From positions 1 to 64,000 of the forward strand of contig DYPL01000002.1 of assembly GCA_020719945.1 (NCBI GenBank): a stretch of DNA of 64,000 nucleotides, in the 5' to 3' direction. Shown here one piece after another: positions 31,634 to 41,149 of this stretch (the stretch's first letter is position 1; each line of letters opens with the position of its first letter). The position numbers were made by a program, and so were the translations under genes. A model generated the notes under the pieces. That model ran no database searches and was not told the DNA's origin. It saw only the letters and a list, made by a program, of their open reading frames with translations. The DNA is from Turneriella parva. Its GTDB lineage: Bacteria; Spirochaetota; Leptospiria; Turneriellales; Turneriellaceae.

Positions 31634-32872
31634 TTACATGATGCGCCGGGAAAAGGCTGCCTGATAATGCTCTTTTGTGGGTAAAGAACCGGCAATCAGC
31701 TTTCCCTCAATTATTTCACGAGCGGCAATTCTTTCGGCCCGCGCACAGATATCCCTGAGTGCTCTCGGCGGCTGGCCAAGAAACAAGTCAGCCAGTTCTA
31801 CGGTTTCGGGTGTGGTCAGCTGTTTCGCAAATCGCGCAAGAATTTCCACAATATCTTTTTTATCAGGAAGTGGAAAATGTACAATGGAGTCGAATCGTGA
31901 CAGCAGGGCAGCGTCCAGATCTTCCATTCTGTTTGTGGCTCCAATAATGATATTGCTGGTGTTGCTTTCGAGGCCATCGAGCTTTCGGAGAAGAACGGAA
32001 AGCATGCGGCGAGTAGTCTCAAATATTTTGTCGTTTCTGCTAAGACCCAGAGAGTCTATTTCATCAATAAACAAAACGAGTCTTTGTTCTGGAGCAGAGG
32101 CTGCCAAGTCAAAAATTGCAGCAAGGCGTTTGGAGCTTTCCCCAAAATAAGCAGAGAGAATATTTTCGAGAGGAATGTATACGAGGGGAAGCCCTGCTTT
32201 AGACGCAATATAGCCAGCCATGCTTGTTTTTCCAACGCCGGGTGGGCCCGTGAACAAGACCGCTTTTGGTTTGGATTGTCCTGCTACCACGCGCGTTCCC
32301 CTGGCTATGCCGGCCAAGACATCCGGGTTAGAGAGAGGTAGTAGAATGGATTCCGTTATTTCTTTTTTAATCTCCGTATAACCCGCGAGTTCTTCCTCCC
32401 GAAACGAAAAGCCAGATGGATATACTGTGCATCCGTTTTCTGCGAGTTGCTCAAGGAGCCCTGTTCCAGCTCTCTTTTTCGTGAGAGTGCGGACAAGGGT
32501 AATAATAAGAGAGAGTTCAGCAGCAGACAGTGACCCCTTTCTCGTAATCTCCAGTTTTTTTTCCCCGTATAGGCCGCTCAGGCGAATCTTAATCTGGTCG
32601 AGAATACCTTCGCTGGAAAACAGACTTTCGTTGAGGGCCTGAATGGAAATGTAGCCCTGTTCAAATGTATGGATACGCCAGTTTTCGATATGACGTTTCG
32701 CCGTCGTCAGAACAGTAAGCACAAGGGCGTCGTCCACCTGGGGCAGTTCCAGACTCAGTTGAAAATGCTTTTTCTCAAAACTGAAATGAAACAATTCTTC
32801 GAGTTCAAGCTCGGTGGAAAGAGCACGCAGGGTAGTTTCTATTTCCTGAAATCCTGGTTCCGGCAGAGACAT
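31634..32872 (-). CDS. AAA+ ATPase (Vps4/FtsH-like) with unique N-domain
   Basis: 412 residues from the ATG at 32872 (a TTG lies 6 bp upstream). The C-terminal half is a classic AAA module: GYTEIKKEITESILLPLSNP, Walker A FTGPPGVGKTSMAG, pore loop YIPLENILSAYFGESSKRL, Walker B VLFIDEIDSLG, sensor 1 IIIGATNRMEDLDAALLSRFD (arginine finger region), and a lid with PPRALRDICARAER. The N-terminal 165 residues look like a substrate-recognition domain with beta and coil parts but match nothing known to me. There is no protease domain, so it is probably an unfoldase or remodeller. Confidence 0.85.
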   Translation of the reverse strand: MSLPEPGFQEIETTLRALSTELELEELFHFSFEKKHFQLSLELPQVDDALVLTVLTTAKRHIENWRIHTFEQGYISIQALNESLFSSEGILDQIKIRLSGLYGEKKLEITRKGSLSAAELSLIITLVRTLTKKRAGTGLLEQLAENGCTVYPSGFSFREEELAGYTEIKKEITESILLPLSNPDVLAGIARGTRVVAGQSKPKAVLFTGPPGVGKTSMAGYIASKAGLPLVYIPLENILSAYFGESSKRLAAIFDLAASAPEQRLVLFIDEIDSLGLSRNDKIFETTRRMLSVLLRKLDGLESNTSNIIIGATNRMEDLDAALLSRFDSIVHFPLPDKKDIVEILARFAKQLTTPETVELADLFLGQPPRALRDICARAERIAAREIIEGKLIAGSLPTKEHYQAAFSRRIM

Positions 32873-32973
32873 AATCAAAGATCATTTATCCTGCCATGCG
32901 GTCAATCGAGATAACAAGCATGCACAGCGGATAAACAATCAGGAATATCTAAATTTACTTGTCTGCTCATTTC

Positions 32974-33918
32974 ATGATAGAAAACCGGCTGGTGAGCCAA
33001 CCGGTCCTCGAAATTAAAGAGCTTCACAAATCCTTTCGCAATCTCAAGGCGCTGAATGGGGTAGATTTAACCGTTCATAAAGGAGAATACGTAGCTCTGC
33101 TTGGTCCCAATGGAGCCGGTAAAACGACGCTTCTGGAGATTGTTGAGGGAATTCAAAAACCAGACAAAGGATTCATTCATCTATTTGGCACAACCTGGCA
33201 CGAAAACCAGAAAGAGCTGCGCCACAAGGTTGGTCTTTCTTTTCAGGATACAAGATTTGTGGACAGGCTCACTGTAATGGAGACAATTCTACTGTTTTCC
33301 TCTTTTTACAAGGTGCCAAAAAAGAAAGCTGTCGAAGTACTGGAAAAAGTGAAATTGACGGAAAAAGCAAATGCGTTTGTCCCATCTCTTTCTGGCGGGC
33401 AACGGCAAAGACTGGCATTAGCCATCGCACTCGTACATTCACCCGAAATTCTCCTCCTCGATGAACCAACGACAGGTCTCGATCCACATGCGCGCAGAGA
33501 TTTATGGCATATTCTCGATCAATTGCGGAAAGATGGTCTAACACTCATATTAACCACACATTACATGGAAGAGGCAGAATACCTTTGCCAGCGCATAGTC
33601 ATTCTTTATCAAGGAAAGATTCTTGCAGATGGAGCCATGGACCAACTTCTCTCTTCGCACGCGGCGGAACAGGTAATCGAGTTTCAATTGATCGATGACC
33701 TTGCACCTCCGGAAAGCCTAGAAAAACTTAAAGGCTTCAAAGAACTCTATTTTGAACAAAGAACACATAAGTGGGTATTAAAGGTGGACTCTCATTTTTC
33801 AACCCTAAAGAAGTTTCTTTCCAAGGTGGGGCAAGATAATCTGCGCCTTCTGGAAACCAGAAAAATGAATCTCGACGATCTTTTTATCAGCATGACAGGG
33901 AGGCACCTGAGTGAATAA
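32974..33918 (+). CDS. ABC transporter ATP-binding protein
   Basis: 314 residues from the ATG at 32974. Complete ABC ATPase: Walker A LLGPNGAGKTTLLE, Q-loop FQDTRF, signature PSLSGGQRQRLALAIAL, Walker B EILLLDEPTTGLDP and H-loop LTTHYMEEAEYL. The long C-terminal extension (about 230-314) with a DLFISMTGRHLSE ending is typical of DrrA/NatA-type drug or lipid exporters. It overlaps the permease gene by 8 bp. The substrate is unknown. Confidence 0.93.
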   Translation: MIENRLVSQPVLEIKELHKSFRNLKALNGVDLTVHKGEYVALLGPNGAGKTTLLEIVEGIQKPDKGFIHLFGTTWHENQKELRHKVGLSFQDTRFVDRLTVMETILLFSSFYKVPKKKAVEVLEKVKLTEKANAFVPSLSGGQRQRLALAIALVHSPEILLLDEPTTGLDPHARRDLWHILDQLRKDGLTLILTTHYMEEAEYLCQRIVILYQGKILADGAMDQLLSSHAAEQVIEFQLIDDLAPPESLEKLKGFKELYFEQRTHKWVLKVDSHFSTLKKFLSKVGQDNLRLLETRKMNLDDLFISMTGRHLSE

Positions 33919-34948
33919 TTCTCTTTGGAAACTGATTGGAATGCATCTCAAAGAATTTTATCGGGATCCGGAAATTCTTTTCTGGACTATTTTTCTGCCA
34001 ATTGCAACGGCTTACATTCTCGGTGTTGCGTTTGACGATAACCGACGCCATATTCAAAAGATTGCCATCGTGCGCGAATCGGTTTCCGAAAATAGTATTA
34101 CCGAATGGCAGCAGAAAGCAACCTCGCTTTCTGCACGCGAAACATTTGAATTTTCAGTTTTGAGCGGAGAAGAAGCAATGCTGCGTTTGCGTCGCGGGCG
34201 GACAGCGCTGGTGCTCCAGTCAGACAACAAGGGGAATGTTGTTGCCGTTTTTGATCCCGGTAACAGAGAATCGAGCTCCACGTATCTCGCTTTAACGAGT
34301 CTTTTGTCCAGTGAAGAAAAAATTCCCATCCAGGCAATTACCCAGAAGGGGCATCGTTATATTGATTTTTTGATTCCGGGGCTTATTGCGATGGGTGTCA
34401 TGAACTCTATCCTCTGGGGCGTAGGGTATTCCATTATTGAATTCAGAATGAAAAAACTTTTGCGCAGGCTCCATGCAACGCCAATGAGCCGTCTCAATTT
34501 CTTTTTGTCTTACTTTGTTGTAAGGAATCTGGTAACTCTGTTTGAGGCGCTTATCCTCCTCGTTTTTGGGTACTTCTCTTTTAAGCACATGATTCAGGGC
34601 GATTTCCTTTCACTCTTTTTATTCTTCCTTGCAGGAAACTTTGCATTTTCCGGTATTGCTCTGCTTATTTCTTCCAGAGCCGGGAATACGCGAATCGGCA
34701 ATGGCATCATCAATGCAGTGACCATGCCCATGCTGGTGCTTTCCGGAATATTCTTCAGCTATCTCAATTTTCCCGAATCTGTAATTCCTCTGTTAGAGAA
34801 GCTTCCGCTGGCCGTGTTTGCTGACGGGCTGCGCATGATCATGAATGAGGGAGCAGATATTTCTATCGTGGCAGGTAAAGCTGTATATCTGGTAGCCATT
34901 GGTCTTGCGAGCTATTTGGCGGGCTTAAAGATTTTCCGCTGGAATTAA
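33911..34948 (+). CDS. ABC-2 type permease
   Basis: 345 residues starting with GTG at 33911, inside the end of the ATPase gene. One N-terminal membrane segment (about 22-40, LFWTIFLPIATAYILGV), a large extracytoplasmic loop (about 45-145) and five further segments (about 155-340), with IPGLIAMGVMNSILWG and the typical MLVLSGIFFSYLNFPE before the last segments. This is the DrrB/NatB-like half of an exporter with the upstream ATPase. A hairpin follows at 35009-35037. Confidence 0.9.
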   Translation: MNNSLWKLIGMHLKEFYRDPEILFWTIFLPIATAYILGVAFDDNRRHIQKIAIVRESVSENSITEWQQKATSLSARETFEFSVLSGEEAMLRLRRGRTALVLQSDNKGNVVAVFDPGNRESSSTYLALTSLLSSEEKIPIQAITQKGHRYIDFLIPGLIAMGVMNSILWGVGYSIIEFRMKKLLRRLHATPMSRLNFFLSYFVVRNLVTLFEALILLVFGYFSFKHMIQGDFLSLFLFFLAGNFAFSGIALLISSRAGNTRIGNGIINAVTMPMLVLSGIFFSYLNFPESVIPLLEKLPLAVFADGLRMIMNEGADISIVAGKAVYLVAIGLASYLAGLKIFRWN

Positions 34949-35008
34949 AATCAAACACTGTTCTGACACAGTTTGGAAGATAAAATTTCATTCAGTATAT
35001 AACTTCCC

Positions 35009-35037
35009 GTTTACCCGTAATCGTAGAACGGGTAAAC
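35009..35037. terminator. Hairpin between convergent permease and lgt genes
   Basis: GTTTACCCGT (35009-35018), 9-nt loop, ACGGGTAAAC (35028-35037): a perfect 10-bp stem centred between two convergent genes. Neither strand has a strong T-run directly after it, so termination is probable but may be inefficient. Confidence 0.5.
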
Positions 35038-35059
35038 AGGAAAAGATTGTTATACGAAT

Positions 35060-35836
35060 CTATCGTTTTGCCATTGGCTTTTTAGAAAAATACAGCATGT
35101 AAATGGCAAATAAAACCATTGGAACAGATAACCATTGTCCCACAGTGATTAATGAGGCTGCTCCTTCGAGTTCGCTCTGTTTTTCTTTCCAGAATTCAAT
35201 GATGAATCGGCTTGTAAAATAAGCGATAATAAACCAGTAAAAGAAATATCCTGGAGCACGAGTTTTACCTTCCTTTTTATACAAATAGAAAAACACCAGA
35301 AAGAGTATTAACCCAGTAAAGGATTCATACAACTGGCTTGGATGGCGAAACTCTTCGTCGTAGCGAACAAACTGCACAGCCCATGGTACATTGGTAACAC
35401 TTCCTACAATTTCTGAATTAAAAAAGTTTCCAATGCGGATGGTTACGGCAAGCAGTCCAGCTCCCGGCACAACTGGATCAATCAGCTCATAGAAACTCTG
35501 CTTGTGGCGCTTAACATAGAGCCAGTGCCCCAGTACGGCTCCAACAAATCCTCCATGGCTTGCCAGACCGTTTCCTACCTGCAATATCCGGATCGGATCG
35601 TCAATAAACGAGGATGGCTCATAAAAAATCAAATGCGCTAGGTGGGCACCCACGACCATAGAAATAACTATGTAAAGAAGCATTCCGTCCAGATGCTTTT
35701 CGTCGATGCCACGAACTTTGTACAGCTGGCGAGCAGTGTAGTATGCCAAGAAAATTCCAAGCGCAAACATGATTCCATAGTAGCGCAGTTGTATCGCGCC
35801 TAAATGTATTATTACGGGGTCTATATCCCAAATCAT
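35060..35836 (-). CDS. lgt: Prolipoprotein diacylglyceryl transferase
   Basis: 258 residues, seven membrane segments. Transfers diacylglycerol from phosphatidylglycerol to the lipobox cysteine, the first step of lipoprotein maturation, which the many lipoproteins in this window need. Signature: ASHGGFVGAVLG, TIRIGNFFNSEIVG (family: GRIGNFiNgElxG), and HPSQLYESF; the key Arg and the periplasmic HPxQLYE are intact. The leading Gly of GRIGNF is replaced by Ile, a small deviation. It is transcribed alone. Confidence 0.95.
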   Translation of the reverse strand: MIWDIDPVIIHLGAIQLRYYGIMFALGIFLAYYTARQLYKVRGIDEKHLDGMLLYIVISMVVGAHLAHLIFYEPSSFIDDPIRILQVGNGLASHGGFVGAVLGHWLYVKRHKQSFYELIDPVVPGAGLLAVTIRIGNFFNSEIVGSVTNVPWAVQFVRYDEEFRHPSQLYESFTGLILFLVFFYLYKKEGKTRAPGYFFYWFIIAYFTSRFIIEFWKEKQSELEGAASLITVGQWLSVPMVLFAIYMLYFSKKPMAKR

Positions 35837-36029
35837 AAAAACTCCTGAGTAGCTATTTCTGGATATCTTTCAAAGCAGGTTGCACGTACTGGCAAAACCA
35901 GAAGCAAGCTGTTTTTGAAAAGAATGCAGCGTGCGGTCATATTGTGAATTTTCTTCATAAAAAGAAGAAAAATTTGGTTGACTGGTATATATTTTTCATA
36001 CGGTTGTAATCATTCAAACGGAGGATTCT

Positions 36030-36293
36030 ATGGCCAAAGAAGAGTTAATAAAACCAAAATCACCTATGCTTGTCGGCAGCGACGACGCTGAATTTGAAGA
36101 GTACGAGGAGGAGTCGGAAGACGATGATGAAGACGAGGAAGAAGAGAGCAATGAAATTGTCGTGAGTCTCGCGTGTGAAGATTGTGATTACCGCTGGGAA
36201 ATATTGGTAGACGAAAACGAGGAAGACACTATCGACTTTGAATCCTCCATGTATTGTCCCATGTGCGGCAGTTCCAATGTAACCCAGATTTAA
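36030..36293 (+). CDS. Acidic zinc-ribbon protein
   Basis: 87 residues. The middle (about 18-42) is almost purely Asp/Glu (EEYEEESEDDDEDEEEES), followed by a small zinc ribbon with two CxxC knuckles: LACEDCDYRW and MYCPMCGSS. The layout resembles small RNA-polymerase- or ribosome-associated zinc ribbons but no family is certain. GGAGG lies 7 nt before the ATG. It is followed 1 nt later by a membrane protein gene. Confidence 0.7.
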   Translation: MAKEELIKPKSPMLVGSDDAEFEEYEEESEDDDEDEEEESNEIVVSLACEDCDYRWEILVDENEEDTIDFESSMYCPMCGSSNVTQI

Positions 36294-36294
36294 T

Positions 36295-36549
36295 ATGCCA
36301 GTTAGACTATCCATTTTAGGGATAACATTACTGCTTTATATAATGTTTCTCCTTTCCAATACGCAGTCTGTGAGTGCAGGATTTTTGTTCTGGAGGGGGG
36401 AGATTTCCCTTGCGGTAGTGATAGGATCTTCCTCCATTGTCGGCAGTGCCCTGCTCGTATTTTTTCTGCTTTTGTATAAAAGCGTTCAGAAGCATGAAGT
36501 CCGGAGCAAAACAATATCCCGGGAAAAAAAGAAGGGCAGCAGTACTTAA
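36295..36549 (+). CDS. LapA/DUF1049-like membrane protein
   Basis: 84 residues with two membrane segments (about 5-22 and 38-60) joined by a short loop (FLFWRGEISLAVVIGSSS), followed by a basic cytoplasmic tail, KSVQKHEVRSK. This is the plan of the LapA (DUF1049) family linked to LPS assembly control. The gene begins 1 nt after the zinc-ribbon stop and ends overlapping, by four bases, the convergent sigma-54 activator gene. Confidence 0.65.
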   Translation: MPVRLSILGITLLLYIMFLLSNTQSVSAGFLFWRGEISLAVVIGSSSIVGSALLVFFLLLYKSVQKHEVRSKTISREKKKGSST

Positions 36550-38684
36550 AATTCTTCTTTCGCTTCTATAATCCCATACTCTTCTATTTTTCTATCCAGA
36601 GTGAGGCGGTTAATTCCGAGCTGTTTGGCGGTCTTACTTTTGTTGAACAGATTTTTCTGGAGCACAATTAATAAAAGCTCTCTTTCTACTCTGGATATTA
36701 CTGCTTCCCTGTACTCTCCCGATGGAGCGCTGCGAAGAATTCCGCGAATAAATGACTCCAGATTAAAGGCCGCATTATCTTTTGGTATGGTAATTGCTTC
36801 GTTTACATTTGGATACTGTGGGGGTTCATCCCGCTTCGCCGTTGCTGGAATTTCTCCGGGGGTAGGCTTAAGCAGCTGTAAATCCGAGACCGTCAGAGTT
36901 TTGTTGCTCGTTAATACAATGGCTCGCTCAATCGTGTTTTCCAGTTCCCGAATATTCCCGGGAAAGGAATAATTTTCGAGTATTCTGAACGCTTCGGGTT
37001 GAATTCCATCTACATTGCGATGGTTTTCGCGATTAATTTTCTGAATAAAAAAACTGACCAGAGCAGGCAGATCTTCTTTCCTTTTCCGCAGAGGGGGAAT
37101 TTGCAGGTTGATCACATTCAGTCTGTAAAACAAATCTTCGCGAAACTTTTTCTCCTGGATCAGCGTGGGGAGATCTGCATTGGTAGCCGCTATTATTCGA
37201 ACATCCACGTTTAAAACTTTATCGGATCCCAATGGAGAGAATTCTTTCTCTTGTAGAACGCGAAGCAGCTTGGCCTGGAGTTTGTAATCCATCTCTCCGA
37301 TTTCGTCAAGGAAAAGAGTTCCCTTGTGCGCAAGCATGATCTTACCTTTTCGGTCGTCATGGGCACCAGTATAGGCTCCTCTTACATGGCCAAAAAGTTC
37401 GCTTTCGAGAAGATCTCCTGGAATAGCAGCGCAGTTTATCTTCACGATATTTTTATCGCGTCTCACGCTGTTTTCGTGCAGTGCATTGGCGATTAATTCT
37501 TTGCCAGTTCCAGACTCACCCGTAATCAATACAGAGCTTGTTGAATCTGCTGCCATGCTGATTTTTTCGTAGAGTTCTATCATAGCGCGGCTGCTGCCAA
37601 CTATGTTACTGAATGAAAAGGTTTTACCGAGGCGGCGTTTTAGATCAATGTTCTCAGTAAGTATTTCACGGTTTCGAGTTTCTATAATTTCCTGTATATG
37701 GATTGCCTGACCAAAGAAAGAGGATATTATTTGAACGAGAAACGTGTAATCTTCAAAGAGAGATTTGGACTGATACAAGATCTCCATGGAAAAAACTCCA
37801 CGAATTCTTTTTTCAGTAAAAACGGGTGATGCGAAAAAACTCCATGAAGATGTGCCTACCCGCGTAGATCCGGATTTGTTTAAAAAGTTTTGATCTGCCG
37901 TAACGTCTGGAATCGCAAAAGGTTTTTTCTCCTTAAAGACTTGGCCGGTAATGCCCTCTCCGGGAGCATAGCGGCTCTTTTCTTTTTCGCCCGTCGTATA
38001 GTTTATATAACTGACAATTTCGAGCTCATTGCTTACTTCATCGTGAAGATGGATTGCGGCTTTTTGAACTCCACCTTTTTCTTCGAGAATACTCATTGTC
38101 TCTTCAGAGAATTCCGCAAAGGTGGGGAACTTTCCGATTATGGAGGCTATTTCGAGTAAAAGCTCCATTATATGCGTGCGATTGGTTAAATTTAGCAGCG
38201 TCTGCTGGTTTGTAAGAATCTGCGAAGCGTAGGAAGAAAGCAGCTCAAGATATTCTTCGTGAGCATTGTCGAAAGCATTAAAACGCGAGGAGTCTACAGA
38301 AATTACACCAAAGCTTTTTTTGCCAACGCGCAGAGGAATGGCCAGTTCACTGCGAATGTCCGGCCTTACCTCTACATAATACGGATCTTTTGTAGTGTCT
38401 CCCACATTGCGCGTCCTGCCTGTTAATATGCAGCGCCCTGTAACACCTTCTCCCAGTTTAAGCATGAGGCGTTCGGTGACTGAATTATCGAGCCCACGCT
38501 GGGCCCGAATTTTCAGAAATTTTCGCTGTTCGTCTAAAAGAGAAATACTGCCGGAATCAGCATGGGTAAATTCGAGTGCCTGATCTAAAATCGTTTCTAA
38601 CAGATTGTCACTGTCTTGGTCGCTCAGCAACTTTAACGTAACGTCGTGCAAAGCGACCAGTGGATCCTGAAAAGACTGTAACAT
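36546..38684 (-). CDS. GAF-GAF sigma-54 activator (NtrC family)
   Basis: 712 residues from the ATG at 38684. Two GAF sensor domains (about 20-160 and 170-330) replace the usual receiver; then the sigma-54 AAA+ core (about 355-590) with VLITGESGTGKELIANALHE, FGHVRGAYTGAHDD (the GAFTGA loop in its Tyr form), GTLFLDEIGEMDYKLQ and NVDVRIIAATNADL; and a C-terminal Fis-type helix-turn-helix, NKSKTAKQLGINRLTLDRKI. It should activate sigma-54 promoters in response to a small ligand. Targets are not visible here. The promoter suggests a message with no 5' leader. Confidence 0.93.
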   Translation of the reverse strand: MLQSFQDPLVALHDVTLKLLSDQDSDNLLETILDQALEFTHADSGSISLLDEQRKFLKIRAQRGLDNSVTERLMLKLGEGVTGRCILTGRTRNVGDTTKDPYYVEVRPDIRSELAIPLRVGKKSFGVISVDSSRFNAFDNAHEEYLELLSSYASQILTNQQTLLNLTNRTHIMELLLEIASIIGKFPTFAEFSEETMSILEEKGGVQKAAIHLHDEVSNELEIVSYINYTTGEKEKSRYAPGEGITGQVFKEKKPFAIPDVTADQNFLNKSGSTRVGTSSWSFFASPVFTEKRIRGVFSMEILYQSKSLFEDYTFLVQIISSFFGQAIHIQEIIETRNREILTENIDLKRRLGKTFSFSNIVGSSRAMIELYEKISMAADSTSSVLITGESGTGKELIANALHENSVRRDKNIVKINCAAIPGDLLESELFGHVRGAYTGAHDDRKGKIMLAHKGTLFLDEIGEMDYKLQAKLLRVLQEKEFSPLGSDKVLNVDVRIIAATNADLPTLIQEKKFREDLFYRLNVINLQIPPLRKRKEDLPALVSFFIQKINRENHRNVDGIQPEAFRILENYSFPGNIRELENTIERAIVLTSNKTLTVSDLQLLKPTPGEIPATAKRDEPPQYPNVNEAITIPKDNAAFNLESFIRGILRSAPSGEYREAVISRVERELLLIVLQKNLFNKSKTAKQLGINRLTLDRKIEEYGIIEAKEEF

Positions 38685-38690
38685 GGTCAC

Positions 38691-38718
38691 ATTATATGCA
38701 ACCTGTATATTTTTTCAA
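38691..38718 (-). promoter_or_regulatory. Near-consensus promoter giving a leaderless message
   Basis: On the minus strand, TTGAAA (38713-38718) and a perfect TATAAT (38691-38696) are 16 bp apart. Counting the usual 6 bases from the -10 box puts +1 at 38684, exactly the A of the sigma-54 activator's ATG. No ribosome site is present. The promoter lies at the extreme 3' end of icd. Confidence 0.65.
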
Positions 38719-39974
38719 GGATTTTTCAGGATTTGTTCAATTATGTTATCGCCAAACTCCGAACATTTGATTTCGGTTGAATTTTCCATGAGCCGAGCAA
38801 AATCATATGTGACGCGGCGGGTTGCAATAGCCTTTTCTATGCCCGAGAGGACGAGATCGGCAGCTTCTTTCCAGCCCATATAGCGCAACATCATTTCACC
38901 GGACAGTATTACAGAGGAGGGATTTACCCTATCCAGCCCGGCGTATTTGGGTGCAGTGCCATGCGTTGCTTCAAAAATGGCAACGCCATTTTCATCGTTA
39001 ATGTTGGCACCAGGTGCAATTCCAATACCGCCAACCTGGGCAGCGAGGGCGTCAGAAATATAGTCTCCGTTCAGGTTCATTGTTGCAATAACATCGTATT
39101 CTTTTGGCCGCAAAAGAATCTGCTGCAAAAATGCATCGGCTATGGAGTCTTTGATGAGAATTTTTCCCGAAGGAGGGTTTCCTCCGCAATCATCCCAGGA
39201 TACGGTTTTATCGGGAAACTCTTCTTTGGCGACTTCGTAACCCCAGTTACGGAAATATCCTTCCGTGAATTTCATGATATTGCCCTTATGAACCAGTGTT
39301 ACGGATGAGCGGTTGTTATCGATGGCATATTGAATGGCAGATTTTACCAGTCTGCGCGTACCGTCTTTGGAAATGGGTTTAATGCCAAAGGATGAAGACT
39401 CTGGAAAACGGACTTTGGAGTCCATCTTGTATTTTTTTATAAGGGCTATCAGTTCAGATGCGCCTTCAGATCCGGGTTCAAATTCTACGCCTGCGTATAT
39501 ATCTTCCGTATTTTCACGGAAAATTACCATGTCTACAAACTCTGGATTTTTTACAGGAGATGGAACACCTGTAAAATATTTCACAGGGCGAAGGCAAACA
39601 TATAGGTCCAGTCGTTGGCGCAGGGCAACATTGATGGAACGAATACCTCCGCCGATAGGAGTAGTCATGGGCCCTTTAATGGCAATCTTGTAATCGTTAA
39701 TGGCATCGAGCGTTTCTTCCGGGAGCCAAGTGTTTTCACCGTACACTTCGTTAGATTTTTCGCCTGCGTAAACTTCCATCCAGTGGATTTTGCGTTTGCC
39801 GATGTAAGCTTTTTGAACGGCTGCGTCGAGAACGCGAACAGAGGCTGCCCAGATATCTGGTCCTGTGCCGTCGCCTTCGATAAAAGGAATTATTGGTTCG
39901 TTTGGTACCTTTAAAGCACCCTTTTCAAAGGTGATTTTTTGCCCTTGGGCCGGGGGGTGAATGTGTTTGTACAT
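38715..39974 (-). CDS. icd: Isocitrate dehydrogenase (NADP)
   Basis: 419 residues, E. coli Icd type. Oxidatively decarboxylates isocitrate to 2-oxoglutarate in the TCA cycle. Seen: [16 protein letters not shown], the substrate/phosphorylation loop [24 protein letters not shown] (the Ser in SINVALRQ), [50 protein letters not shown] and [13 protein letters not shown] with NADP-binding residues. The stop codon lies within the promoter of the downstream sigma-54 activator gene. A terminator separates it from the peroxidase gene upstream. Confidence 0.96.
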   Translation of the reverse strand: MYKHIHPPAQGQKITFEKGALKVPNEPIIPFIEGDGTGPDIWAASVRVLDAAVQKAYIGKRKIHWMEVYAGEKSNEVYGENTWLPEETLDAINDYKIAIKGPMTTPIGGGIRSINVALRQRLDLYVCLRPVKYFTGVPSPVKNPEFVDMVIFRENTEDIYAGVEFEPGSEGASELIALIKKYKMDSKVRFPESSSFGIKPISKDGTRRLVKSAIQYAIDNNRSSVTLVHKGNIMKFTEGYFRNWGYEVAKEEFPDKTVSWDDCGGNPPSGKILIKDSIADAFLQQILLRPKEYDVIATMNLNGDYISDALAAQVGGIGIAPGANINDENGVAIFEATHGTAPKYAGLDRVNPSSVILSGEMMLRYMGWKEAADLVLSGIEKAIATRRVTYDFARLMENSTEIKCSEFGDNIIEQILKNP

Positions 39975-40021
39975 GCCCTACTTTGACAAATCTATTTCTT
40001 TTGTAAAGGAAAATGCAGAAA

Positions 40022-40045
40022 AACCCCAGGCAATTGCTTGGGGTT
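40022..40045 (-). terminator. Terminator of the cytochrome c peroxidase gene
   Basis: On the minus strand AACCCCA pairs perfectly with TGGGGTT (40022-40028 with 40039-40045) around a 10-nt loop, followed by a short T-run. It lies 10 bp after the peroxidase stop codon. Confidence 0.8.
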
Positions 40046-40054
40046 CTAAGAATC

Positions 40055-41035
40055 TTACATGCTCTCTTTGTCTGTGAGAGCTTTCAGGAAGGCAGCGATT
40101 TTCGCTGTTTCTTCGTCAGTAAGGGTTTTGCCAAGCTGGATATCAGCCATGACTTTGATAGACTCTTCGAGAGTTTTTGCAGCACCGTCGTGAAAGTAGG
40201 GATCGGTAATTGCAATGTTTCTGAGAGATGGTACTTTAAACAGGTACTTGTCGGCCTCGTCTTTTGTGACAGCATGGCGACCAGTATCTTTTGTGTCTGT
40301 GTAAGGTTTCATCTGTCCCATTTTTCGATAGGAGTTAGCTCCAAGCATATTGCCGCTGTGGCAACTTGTGCATCCGGTGTCCATAAACAGTTTCAGACCT
40401 TCTTTTTCTTCCTTTGTGAGCGCGTTTGCTTTACCATTCTGGAAGTCGTCAAAGCGGTCATGTGTTACCAATGTGCGCTCAAATGCTGCGATCGCTTTAG
40501 TTATGTTTGCGTACGTGATTGCACCTTTTTCTTCCGGAAAGGCTTTTGCAAACATGTCTTTGTAAGAAGCAAGGTCAGTGATTTTTTTGATCGCTGCTTC
40601 TTCGCTGGGCATACCCATCTCGATAGGATTAAGAATAGGGCCACCAGCCTGCTCTACGAGATCCTTTGCGCGACCATCCCAGAATTGGGCAAAGTGGAAT
40701 CCGGCGTTCAGAGTTGTAGGTGAGTTTCTGTTGCCATTTTTCCCTTTGGCTCCGGGAGAAGTCGGGAGATTATCTACGCCGCCTTTTTTGCCGCTGTCAA
40801 GAAGATGGCAGCTGTTACAGTTTTGTGTGTTATTAATGGAAAGAGCTTTTTCAAAGTAGAGAGATTTTCCAAGCGCGATAAGGGCTTCTGTATCATTCTC
40901 TGCTCCGGGCATTTTGGCGGGGATTGTACCAAAAGTTGTTTTGGCCTTTTCCATGAGTTCTTTGGTGTCTTTTTCGGAACCGCAGGCTGTCGCTGCAAGA
41001 GCGATAACTGCGAGAGATAAAATTGTCTTTTTCAT
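40055..41035 (-). CDS. Di-haem cytochrome c peroxidase, lipoprotein form
   Basis: 326 residues; signal segment and lipobox ATAC (Cys18), then a CcpA/MauG-type body with two c-haem sites: CNSCH (Cys73, Cys76, His77) and CTSCH (Cys222, Cys225, His226). LPTSPGAKGKNGNRNSPTTLNA, FWDGRAKDL and FKVPSLRNIAITDPYFHDG are typical of the family. It reduces H2O2 to water with electrons from small cytochromes at the outer face of the inner membrane. It has a strong AAGGAGA ribosome site, its own terminator and a palindrome upstream. Confidence 0.94.
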   Translation of the reverse strand: MKKTILSLAVIALAATACGSEKDTKELMEKAKTTFGTIPAKMPGAENDTEALIALGKSLYFEKALSINNTQNCNSCHLLDSGKKGGVDNLPTSPGAKGKNGNRNSPTTLNAGFHFAQFWDGRAKDLVEQAGGPILNPIEMGMPSEEAAIKKITDLASYKDMFAKAFPEEKGAITYANITKAIAAFERTLVTHDRFDDFQNGKANALTKEEKEGLKLFMDTGCTSCHSGNMLGANSYRKMGQMKPYTDTKDTGRHAVTKDEADKYLFKVPSLRNIAITDPYFHDGAAKTLEESIKVMADIQLGKTLTDEETAKIAAFLKALTDKESM

Positions 41036-41057
41036 ACTGTCTCCTTAATTTTAATCT

Positions 41058-41072
41058 TGATACGGAGTATCA
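41058..41072. promoter_or_regulatory. Palindrome upstream of cytochrome c peroxidase
   Basis: TGATAC-GGA-GTATCA is a perfect palindrome with 6-bp arms, about 12-15 bp upstream of the ribosome site of the peroxidase gene. It is not a standard FNR box (which has a 4-bp centre). It could bind a peroxide- or redox-responsive dimer. Confidence 0.4.
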
Positions 41073-41149
41073 CGTAGAGTTATTCTAAATTGTAAAGCAA
41101 AGAAAATAAAAAATTCTGGAAAAAAAACGTTGGGCTGTAACATGGCGTC

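Noticed and set aside
40013-40723. Plus-strand 236-codon open frame
   Set aside because: Opposite the cytochrome c peroxidase gene and through its terminator.
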